Assembly: GCA_001800135.1 (NCBI GenBank)
Contig: MGUU01000014.1
Coordinates: 1-64,000, forward strand
From: Elusimicrobia bacterium RIFCSPLOWO2_02_FULL_39_32
GTDB taxonomy: Bacteria > Elusimicrobiota > Elusimicrobia > 2-02-FULL-39-32
DNA: 64,000 nt
Direction of reading: 5' to 3'
The notes below the pieces were generated by a model. That model saw only the letters and a program-made list of their open reading frames with translations. It was not told where the DNA came from and searched no databases. Each line of letters starts with the position of its first letter. The first letter of the stretch is position 1. A program made the translations under genes and the position numbers. Positions 39,350 through 47,650 of the stretch are shown here, one piece after another.

Positions 39350-40284
39350 ATTCAAAAGTATTCATTACCGGCGGCGCCGGATATCTTGGATCAGTTATGG
39401 TCCCAACCTTTCTTGAAAATGGGCATCATGTTACGGTGCTGGACAGCTTTATATTCAGGCAAAACAGTTTATTGAACTGTTGTGCGAACAAAAATTTTGA
39501 AATAGTCCGAGGCGATTGCAGGGATGAAAGATTGTTAAAAGAGCTTACCAAAGATAAAGATTTTATAATTCCTTTAGCAGCCTTGGTTGGCGCTCCTCTC
39601 TGTGATCTGGATAAGGAGAACGCTCAGAGCGTAAATGTGGGAGCTGTTAAAAAACTCTGCCAAATTCTTTCTAAATCTCAAAAAATTCTTTATCCCACCA
39701 CCAATAGTGGATATGGAATCGGTGAAAAAGATAAATATTGTACGGAAGAAACCCCCTTAAAGCCCATTTCATTCTATGGCATTGTAAAAGCAGAAGCAGA
39801 AAAAATTATTTTAGACCGGGAAAATTCCATTAGTTTTAGATTAGCCACTGCGTTTGGCGCATCCCCTCGCATGCGCATGGATCTGCTGGTAAATGATTTT
39901 GTTTATCGCGCGGTTACGGATCATGCCGTGGTTATTTTCGAAGGGCATTTTAAAAGAAACTATATCCATATCCGTGACATTGCAAAAGCGTTTCTTCATG
40001 GGATGACTCATTTCAACCAGATGAAAAATAAACCGTATAATCTGGGTCTAGAGGACGCAAACCTTTCAAAAATTGAATTATGCAAGCTGATTCAAAAAAT
40101 AATTCCTTCTTTTGTTTATATTGAATCTCCAATAGGGGAAGATCCAGACAAGAGGGATTATATTGTTTCCAACCAACGCATTCTATCTACTGGATACCAA
40201 CCTGAAAATACGATTGAATCTGGAATTAAAGAACTGATCAAGTGCTACACGATTATTAGAAAAAATCAATATGCTAATTACTAA
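39346..40284 (+). CDS. NAD-dependent epimerase/dehydratase (extended SDR)
   Basis: VFITGGAGYLGSVMV, PTTNSGYG, FYGIVKAEAE. Confidence 0.87.
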   Translation: MNSKVFITGGAGYLGSVMVPTFLENGHHVTVLDSFIFRQNSLLNCCANKNFEIVRGDCRDERLLKELTKDKDFIIPLAALVGAPLCDLDKENAQSVNVGAVKKLCQILSKSQKILYPTTNSGYGIGEKDKYCTEETPLKPISFYGIVKAEAEKIILDRENSISFRLATAFGASPRMRMDLLVNDFVYRAVTDHAVVIFEGHFKRNYIHIRDIAKAFLHGMTHFNQMKNKPYNLGLEDANLSKIELCKLIQKIIPSFVYIESPIGEDPDKRDYIVSNQRILSTGYQPENTIESGIKELIKCYTIIRKNQYANY

Positions 40285-40305
40285 AGTTAAGTCTCATAAA
40301 AAAAG

Positions 40306-40662
40306 TTGACTTTGAACTTTAAAAATAAAATAATTTTTTATTTACTTCCATTTCTATTGAGCGGATGCGGCATACTCTATACCAATGTCCATGTTCCCAG
40401 AGCCTACCGCTCAGCTACTCCCGGGGATGTAGAAGCAAGCCAAAATGATCCAATTGTAACTGGAAAAAGCTGTACCCACTCTTTATTATTTTTATTCGCA
40501 TGGGGGAATGGAGGTTATGCGGCTGCCACAAAAAATGCGCTTAAAAATTACCCGGATGGGATTTTATATGATGTCCAATCCGATAGCCAGCTTAAAAGTG
40601 TGCTGGGACTTTATACCAGACTTTATACGGTTGTAACAGGAAAAGTAGCGAAACGAAAATGA
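40306..40662 (+). CDS. TRL-like lipoprotein; TTG start
   Basis: Lipobox LLSGCG; VTGKSCTHSLLFLFAWGNGGYAAATKNAL resembling TRL-like family. Confidence 0.65.
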   Translation: MTLNFKNKIIFYLLPFLLSGCGILYTNVHVPRAYRSATPGDVEASQNDPIVTGKSCTHSLLFLFAWGNGGYAAATKNALKNYPDGILYDVQSDSQLKSVLGLYTRLYTVVTGKVAKRK

Positions 40663-41129
40663 ACCTCCGCACCCACAAATGGATTATTCTTAAATTAATC
40701 GCTATTCTATTTCTTACTTTTTTAAACGCTCCAGAGCTTTTTGCAGAAAAAGCAAGCTATGAAGCCAGAGCAGGCATGATTAGTTCAGGAGGCTTTGTAT
40801 TATTTTATAATTCCCGCGGACCTCTATCCTATAATACTCTTAGTCCTGGTGAGCTGCCAAAAGAAAGCATGGATTTAGGAGAGGTTCAATGCAAGAGCTG
40901 CCAGCATGGAATATCCATTCCATTTATTTCCTCACTTATCGGGCAAAAAAGCTCAAGTGTCTCCGGCGCTCTGGGAGATGGAAGCTTTAAAAAAGCATTG
41001 TCAAACCTTCTTAGCCAACGCCCGGAACTTCGCGGAATTTACGATGTAAAGATAGATTTTCAAAAGGTGAACATTCTGGGCATTTACCGAAAACTTTGCA
41101 CAGAAGTAACTGCAAGAGGATTTAAATAA
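40659..41129 (+). CDS. Second TRL-like secreted protein
   Basis: GEVQCKSCQHGISIPFISSLIG...GDGSFKKALSNL...GIYRKLCTEVTARG parallels upstream ORF. Confidence 0.55.
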   Translation: MNLRTHKWIILKLIAILFLTFLNAPELFAEKASYEARAGMISSGGFVLFYNSRGPLSYNTLSPGELPKESMDLGEVQCKSCQHGISIPFISSLIGQKSSSVSGALGDGSFKKALSNLLSQRPELRGIYDVKIDFQKVNILGIYRKLCTEVTARGFK

Positions 41130-41209
41130 TCTAATAATGTTTTACTGCGCCTTAAATCACTGATTTTTTATCTCCTATCTATTCCAAATTTCTCGAATGA
41201 AAATTCATA

Positions 41210-41238
41210 TTGCATGGGTTAAGTAATTTGTATATAAT
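41210..41238 (+). promoter_or_regulatory. Candidate sigma70-like promoter TTGCAT-17-TATAAT immediately upstream of rfbF
   Basis: TTGCAT 41210-41215, TATAAT 41233-41238, start codon 41247. Confidence 0.35.
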
Positions 41239-41246
41239 TTAAAAAT

Positions 41247-42044
41247 ATGTTTCAAACAGAAGTAGTTATTCTTTGCGGCGGTAAAGGAACCCGTTTAAGA
41301 GAACAAACTGAAGAAATTCCTAAGCCATTAGTTGAAATTGGGGGTATGCCAATTGTTTGGCATATTATGAAATCCTATGCCCACTACGGTTTTAAAAATT
41401 TTGTTCTCTGTTTAGGATATAAAGGCGAAAAGATTAAAGATTTTTTTATTAATTTTTACTATCGGGCTAAAACAGATTTTGTCATAGAAAATGGACAGTA
41501 TCAATCGTTGCGAATATCAAACAACCCTAAAAGTAATGATGTTTATGATTGGAAAATTATTTTTGCAGAAACAGGCATTGAAACCAATACTGGCGGCCGA
41601 ATTAAAAAAATTCAACCCTACATTCATCACGAGACATTTTTTGTAACCTATGGAGATGGATTAGCAAACATTAACTTTATTGATCTTTTAAACTATCATA
41701 AAAAACATAAAAAGATTGCAACCATGACTTGTATTCAGCCTTATTCACAATTTGGAATTGTGGAAATTGGAAATAATAATTTAATTAGAAAATATCATGA
41801 AAAACCTAGGATGAAAGAATGGGTCAATGGCGGCTTTTTTGTATTTAATAAGCAAATTTTTTCAATGATTAAAAATGAAGATATATTGGAACAAGAACCT
41901 ATGAGACGTTTGGAAGAAAAAAAACAAATTGTTGGATATCCTTTTGACAAATTTTGGGCATGCATGGATACTTATAAAGATTCACAAAAATTAAATGATC
42001 TGTGGAATAGTTCTAACCCACCTTGGAAAATCTGGAATGAATAA
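41247..42044 (+). CDS. rfbF: Glucose-1-phosphate cytidylyltransferase
   Basis: VVILCGGKGTRLREQTEEIPKPLVEIGGMPIVWHIMKSYAHYG. Confidence 0.95.
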   Translation: MFQTEVVILCGGKGTRLREQTEEIPKPLVEIGGMPIVWHIMKSYAHYGFKNFVLCLGYKGEKIKDFFINFYYRAKTDFVIENGQYQSLRISNNPKSNDVYDWKIIFAETGIETNTGGRIKKIQPYIHHETFFVTYGDGLANINFIDLLNYHKKHKKIATMTCIQPYSQFGIVEIGNNNLIRKYHEKPRMKEWVNGGFFVFNKQIFSMIKNEDILEQEPMRRLEEKKQIVGYPFDKFWACMDTYKDSQKLNDLWNSSNPPWKIWNE

Positions 42045-43035
42045 TTCTGAACAAACGCTAAAACAAAAATTTTGGAAAAATAAAAACGTTTTCGTCACAG
42101 GAGCTAATGGATTTTTAGGATCCTGGATTTGTTCAAGGTTAGTTAATTATGGATCGCATGTTATAGGGCTTGAGAGAGATTTTTTTTCAAATTCTTATCT
42201 AGTTCTTACAGAAACAGACAAAAAAATTGATCTGATTACTGGTTGTCTTGAGGATTATCATTTAGTAGAAAGAATATTAAATGAGTTTGACATTAATATT
42301 TGTTTTCATCTAGGAGCTCAACCCATCGTGATTACTGCAAACCGGTTTCCACTTTCAACTTTTGAATCAAATATTAGAGGAACTTGGAACTTACTGGAAG
42401 CGATCCGACGAAACGGCAAGATAGAAAGAGTGGTTGTAGCCTCCAGCGATAAAGCCTATGGATCTAAGGAAAAAATGCCCTATACAGAACAATCTTCTTT
42501 AGAAGGTATGAATCCTTATGATTTTTCTAAAACCTGCACTGATTTATTGGCGCAATTGTATTTTAAATCTTATGGTCTGCCAATTGGCATCGCACGATGT
42601 GGTAATTTTTTTGGTCCGGGGGACTTAAACTATTCCAGAATCGTACCTGGCACAATTAGATCGTTGATTAACAATGAAAATCCTATTATTAGAAGTGATG
42701 GAAATTACATGAGAGACTATTTTTATATTGAAGATGTCGTGGATGCTTATCTAGTTTTGGCTGAACAATTGCATCGCGTGAGAGGCGAAGCATTTAATTT
42801 TGGCACAGAAAAACCAATTTCTGTAAAAACAATTGTTAAAAAGATAATTAGTATTTCTGAAAAAACTCAACTTAAACCAATTATTTTAAACAATAGTTCT
42901 GGTGAAATCAAAATACAATACCTTTCCTGTAAAAAAGCTTATAATGTCTTGCGCTGGAAATTTAAAACTCCTCTGGAGGATGCGCTCCAGACTACTTACA
43001 AATGGTATGAGAATTTATCTTCCAGCACTTCATGA
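41995..43035 (+). CDS. rfbG: CDP-glucose 4,6-dehydratase; likely start 42037
   Basis: VFVTGANGFLGSW, CFHLGAQPIV, VVASSDKAYG, MNPYDFSKTCTD, directly after rfbF. Confidence 0.9.
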   Translation: MICGIVLTHLGKSGMNNSEQTLKQKFWKNKNVFVTGANGFLGSWICSRLVNYGSHVIGLERDFFSNSYLVLTETDKKIDLITGCLEDYHLVERILNEFDINICFHLGAQPIVITANRFPLSTFESNIRGTWNLLEAIRRNGKIERVVVASSDKAYGSKEKMPYTEQSSLEGMNPYDFSKTCTDLLAQLYFKSYGLPIGIARCGNFFGPGDLNYSRIVPGTIRSLINNENPIIRSDGNYMRDYFYIEDVVDAYLVLAEQLHRVRGEAFNFGTEKPISVKTIVKKIISISEKTQLKPIILNNSSGEIKIQYLSCKKAYNVLRWKFKTPLEDALQTTYKWYENLSSSTS

Positions 43036-43988
43036 ATGTAGGATTTACTACCTCATTAAAAGGTCAAAACATTCTTGTTACTGGCGGAAGTGGATTTATC
43101 GGGTCGCATCTTATATCCTTTCTTTCTTCACAAGATGCAAAAGTCCATGCACTGATTTTTTCTAGAGAAGCCAACGCTCAAAATTTATGGAAGTTTAAAA
43201 CCAAGTCTATTAAATATTACAAATGCTCTCTTTTAAATTTTCGTGATTTAAATACAATTGTTAAATTTATAAAACCTGTAAAAATTATTCATTTAGGTTC
43301 TCTTGTTGATCTAAATCGTTCTTTTCAAATAGCGAGGCGGGTGATTCATACTAATATCGAAGGAACTCTCAATTTATTGGAATCTCTGCGCAATGTTCCT
43401 TTTGATTTATTTGTATATGCAAGCAGCGTAGAAGTTTATGGGAATGGTCCAATTCCATTTAGAGAAAACCAGAGAGAAGTTCCACCTTCTCCCTATGCTA
43501 TCTCAAAGTTAGCTGGAGAACATTTTATAAATTTCTATTCTAAAATTTATAATTACCCCATTTCAATTTTAAGACTATCTACTTGTTATGGCCCAGGACA
43601 AAATAAAAATAAGTTAATCCCTAGTATTATCAAATCCGCGTTAGCTTCTAGACCAATTAAGGTCGGCCAAACGAATCAGAACAGGAACTTTATTTATATT
43701 AAGGATTTAATAAAAGCCATGGGTAAAGTTTTAGTAAAACCAAAAGCAATTAATGAAATCTTAAATATAGGGAATGAGGAATCTATCTCAATAGAAAAAA
43801 TAATCGAATCCATTAAAATTTTAACAGGATCAAATTCTCTTGTGTTAGCCGGAAGTGTTCCAAATAGAGAGCAAGAAATACAAAATTGGGACATCAGTAC
43901 TGTTAAAACAAAAAAAATTTTAGGGTGGAAAGCATCCACGCCTTTAAAAAAAGGACTTAAAGAAACAATATCATGGTATCAAGGGTAA
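43032..43988 (+). CDS. NAD-dependent epimerase/reductase, candidate CDP-paratose synthase
   Basis: ILVTGGSGFIGSHL, YASSVEVYG, YAISKLAGE; between rfbG and rfbH. Confidence 0.75.
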   Translation: MNVGFTTSLKGQNILVTGGSGFIGSHLISFLSSQDAKVHALIFSREANAQNLWKFKTKSIKYYKCSLLNFRDLNTIVKFIKPVKIIHLGSLVDLNRSFQIARRVIHTNIEGTLNLLESLRNVPFDLFVYASSVEVYGNGPIPFRENQREVPPSPYAISKLAGEHFINFYSKIYNYPISILRLSTCYGPGQNKNKLIPSIIKSALASRPIKVGQTNQNRNFIYIKDLIKAMGKVLVKPKAINEILNIGNEESISIEKIIESIKILTGSNSLVLAGSVPNREQEIQNWDISTVKTKKILGWKASTPLKKGLKETISWYQG

Positions 43989-45349
43989 ATGAATTGAACA
44001 AGCTGAGTTCATCTCAAGCTGATTTGACTGAAGAGTTGCGCAATCAAATTCATAAGCTCGCAACTGAATTTTATTTTTTAAAACATAAAGAAAAACGATT
44101 TATAGCTGGGCAAACAAAGATTCCTTATGCAGGTCGGGTGTTTGATGAGAAAGAAATTATCAATGGGATTGATTCAATTTTAGATTTCTGGCTTACTTTA
44201 GGGGAATATGGAGAAAAATTTGAGGAGAAGTTAAAAAATTATTTAGGAGTTAATAACGTTATTTTAGTCAATTCTGGTTCTTCTGCAAATTTAATAGCAA
44301 TATCTGCCCTATTATCAAATGAGCTGGAAACTCCACTTAAACCGGAAGATGAAGTCATTACGCCAGCTGTGACTTTTCCTAGCACCGTAGCTCCGTTAGT
44401 GTTGAATCGCCTCACCCCTGTTTTTTTGGATTGTGAAATCAACACCTATAATTTGGATTGTTCTAAATTGGAAGAATCACTTTCAAAAAAAGTTAAAGCC
44501 ATATTTATACCGCATACCTTAGGAAACTTTTGTAATATGGATATCCTATTAGAATTTGTCAAGAAACACAAACTTGCATTAATTGAAGATTCATGCGATG
44601 CTTTAGGTTCAAAATGGAAAGGAGAATATGCAGGAACTTTAGGTTCAATGGGCACTATCAGTTTTTATCCTGCTCATCATATTACCATGGGAGAAGGCGG
44701 AGCTATTACAACCAACAACGGCCGATTGGCTAAGATTTTACGTTCACTCAGAGACTGGGGCAGGGATTGTTGGTGTAAAACAGGCGTATCCAACACTTGT
44801 CAAAAAAGGTTTGGTTGGCAATTAGGAGATTTACCTCTTGGTTATGACCACAAATATATATACTCTCATATTGGATATAATTTAAAACCAACTGATATTC
44901 AGGCTGCGATTGGCTTTGCTCAATTGGATAAACTACCTATTTTTATTATTAAAAGAAAGGAAAATTTTTCTAAGTTGTATCAAATTTTTTCATCTTGGCC
45001 TGATTTTTTTATTCTTCCCCAATGGCATAAAAATGCCGAACCCTCTTGGTTTTGTTTTCCTATTACAGTAAAACAAAACCCATATTTTTCAAGAAGGGAT
45101 CTCGTCCAATGGTTAGAAAATAATAAAATTGAAACCCGTCTCCTTTTTGGGGGTAATATCTTAAGACAACCTGCTTACAAAAATATTTCACATCGGGTTG
45201 TTGGCCATCTGAATAATTCTGACTTAATTATGAATCAAACATTTTTTCTTGGTGTTTATCCTGGCATTTCTAATGAAATGATTGATTATATTCAAGAAAA
45301 AACATCACAATTTATTAAAAAGGCTGTGATCTCTAAAAAATATTCCTAA
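43973..45349 (+). CDS. rfbH: CDP-4-keto-6-deoxy-D-glucose 3-dehydrase (E1, RfbH)
   Basis: SFYPAHHITMGEGGA (His for Lys), RDWGRDCWCKTGVSNTCQKRFGWQLGDLPLGYDHKYIYSHIGYNLKPTDIQAA typical of E1. Confidence 0.95.
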   Translation: MVSRVNELNKLSSSQADLTEELRNQIHKLATEFYFLKHKEKRFIAGQTKIPYAGRVFDEKEIINGIDSILDFWLTLGEYGEKFEEKLKNYLGVNNVILVNSGSSANLIAISALLSNELETPLKPEDEVITPAVTFPSTVAPLVLNRLTPVFLDCEINTYNLDCSKLEESLSKKVKAIFIPHTLGNFCNMDILLEFVKKHKLALIEDSCDALGSKWKGEYAGTLGSMGTISFYPAHHITMGEGGAITTNNGRLAKILRSLRDWGRDCWCKTGVSNTCQKRFGWQLGDLPLGYDHKYIYSHIGYNLKPTDIQAAIGFAQLDKLPIFIIKRKENFSKLYQIFSSWPDFFILPQWHKNAEPSWFCFPITVKQNPYFSRRDLVQWLENNKIETRLLFGGNILRQPAYKNISHRVVGHLNNSDLIMNQTFFLGVYPGISNEMIDYIQEKTSQFIKKAVISKKYS

Positions 45350-45364
45350 TAAAATTCCACATTT

Positions 45365-46060
45365 ATGAATAACAAACCGCCCATAAAATTATCCATCATT
45401 ATTCCTGTATATAATGAAAAAAATACTATTTCTGTCGTGTTGGAAAAAGTAAAAAACATAGATATTCCCAAAGAAATCATCGTCGTGGACAATTGTTCAA
45501 CTGATGGAACAAAAGAATTATTGAAGCAAATAGAAGGTATAGACCAACTTATTCTTCAACCAACGAATTTAGGCAAAGGGAATTCTATTCGAACCGCAAT
45601 CCCTCATGTAAAAGGAGAATTTACCATTATTCAAGATGCGGATTTAGAATATAATCCAGACTCCTTTTATTCTCTATTAAATGAAGCAGAATCAGGTGCG
45701 TTTGATGTGGTTTATGGTTCTCGACTTAGAGGGGGGGTTATCAGAACACGATATGTGAGTTATTATTTTGGTGTACAGGTCTTAACTTTTCTAATTAATA
45801 AATTTTTTAATGCAAATTTGACAGATGCGGCTACAACCTATAAGTTAATTCGTACCCATGTTTTAAAGAGTTTAAATCTGAGATGTCACGGTTTTGATCT
45901 TGACTTTGAGTTAACAAACCAAATACTTAAAAAAGGTATAAAGATTGCGGAGATCACTATCCCCTATACTCCGCGTTCATTTAAAGATGGAAAAAAAATT
46001 AGAGCATGGGATGGTTTAAAAGCTCTAAAAATTATTTTTAAAAATTTTTTATTCGATTAA
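45365..46060 (+). CDS. GT2 (polyprenyl-P sugar synthase-like)
   Basis: SIIIPVYNEKNTI, VVDNCSTDGTKEL, IIQDADLEYNP. Confidence 0.9.
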   Translation: MNNKPPIKLSIIIPVYNEKNTISVVLEKVKNIDIPKEIIVVDNCSTDGTKELLKQIEGIDQLILQPTNLGKGNSIRTAIPHVKGEFTIIQDADLEYNPDSFYSLLNEAESGAFDVVYGSRLRGGVIRTRYVSYYFGVQVLTFLINKFFNANLTDAATTYKLIRTHVLKSLNLRCHGFDLDFELTNQILKKGIKIAEITIPYTPRSFKDGKKIRAWDGLKALKIIFKNFLFD

Positions 46061-46111
46061 TAATTCTAAATAGCGCTGCACAATTTTTTAAGATATTAAA
46101 AACATAGCTTA

Positions 46112-47650
46112 ATGAATCCTAAATTTAAAAATTGTATTGTAACCTTAATTCGAGGCCCTTTAGTTGCGCCACTGGGGAGTCTCAATAATGAACCCACCCC
46201 AGCTTTAGGTTTAGCTTTTCTTGCAGGGACTCTAAAAGAAGCTGGATTTGATGTTCGTGGCATTGATGCAACCGCAGAGAATATCAATCAAATCAAGCCA
46301 ATTGCAAATACCAAACTACAATATAATGGACTTGGCATCGAAGAAATTATAGATAAAATTTGTCCTTCTACAAAAGTTATTGCGATTTCAGCAATGTTTT
46401 CACATGAATGGACCTTCATCAAAAAACTCATCACAAGTATTAAAAATGCTTTTCCTAATATCCCAATCATCGCAGGAGGAGAACACTCAACAGCTTTATC
46501 AGAGTACAGTTTAAGAGATTGCCCATCCTTAGATTATATTGGAATAGGTGAAGGGGAAGAAATAATATTAGAATTTTGCACTAAAATTGCAACAGACCAA
46601 ACTATCAGTGATGTCAATGGTCTTATTTATCTAAAGAACGGAGACCTAGTTAAAAATCCTCTAAAAAATCGAATCAAAGATATAGATAACATTCCATGGC
46701 CAGATTGGGAAATTATACCCATTAAACCCTACTTAAACAATTCAATAAGTTTTGGCGCAAGCTTTGGCAGGAACATGCCTATTATGGCTTCTCGTGGTTG
46801 TCCATACCAATGTACTTTTTGTTCAAATCCTACGATGTGGACAACTCGATATAATATTCGTTCACCAGACAAGGTTATAGAAGAAATAAAATATTATAAA
46901 GAAAAGTATGATATTACTGGTTTACAATTTTATGATTTGACAGCTATTATAAAAAAAGAATGGACTATGGAATTCTGTCAAAAATTATTAGATGAGAAAA
47001 TAAACTTGGAGTGGAGTTTGCCTTCTGGAACGAGGAGCGAAGCCCTAGATGATGAGTCTCTTGCCATGCTTGCAAAAACTAATTGTAGATATCTTGTCTA
47101 TGCGCCAGAAAGCGGATCTCCAGAAACCCTAAAACTTATTAAGAAGAAAATTTCTTTGACCAAAATGAAAGCGTCAATTCATTCGGCCATAAACAATGGC
47201 ATTATTGTACGAACAAATCTTATCATAGGATTTCCACATGAAACTAGAAAGAATATCTGGCAAACTTTAAAAACACAATTCCAATTCGCTTTAATGGGAG
47301 TAGATGAGGCCCCTCTTTATCCCTTTCAGCCTTATCCAGGAACTGAACTCTTTGATTATCTTTTAAATAAAGGGAAATTAAAAGTAAACGATTCCTATTT
47401 TGAAATTCTTTCAACTCTCTCCACAGGCAAGTTTTCTATGCCAGATGACTCTTTCTGTGAAAATGTAGGTAAACGTGAACTGCATTTTTATCGCATTCTA
47501 GGTTTTTTCTCATTCTATTTTCTTTCATATGTTCTTTTTCCAAAACGAATTTTACGTACTATTTTAAATTTATTTTTTACTAACAAATCCAGCACCGTCT
47601 TTGAGCAAAGGTTAAAAGATAAATTACGCAGATTTAAACCTATATTTTGA
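46112..47650 (+). CDS. B12-binding domain radical SAM protein
   Basis: ASRGCPYQCTFCSNP, IAGGEHSTALSEYSLRDCPSLDYIGIGEGEE. Confidence 0.93.
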   Translation: MNPKFKNCIVTLIRGPLVAPLGSLNNEPTPALGLAFLAGTLKEAGFDVRGIDATAENINQIKPIANTKLQYNGLGIEEIIDKICPSTKVIAISAMFSHEWTFIKKLITSIKNAFPNIPIIAGGEHSTALSEYSLRDCPSLDYIGIGEGEEIILEFCTKIATDQTISDVNGLIYLKNGDLVKNPLKNRIKDIDNIPWPDWEIIPIKPYLNNSISFGASFGRNMPIMASRGCPYQCTFCSNPTMWTTRYNIRSPDKVIEEIKYYKEKYDITGLQFYDLTAIIKKEWTMEFCQKLLDEKINLEWSLPSGTRSEALDDESLAMLAKTNCRYLVYAPESGSPETLKLIKKKISLTKMKASIHSAINNGIIVRTNLIIGFPHETRKNIWQTLKTQFQFALMGVDEAPLYPFQPYPGTELFDYLLNKGKLKVNDSYFEILSTLSTGKFSMPDDSFCENVGKRELHFYRILGFFSFYFLSYVLFPKRILRTILNLFFTNKSSTVFEQRLKDKLRRFKPIF

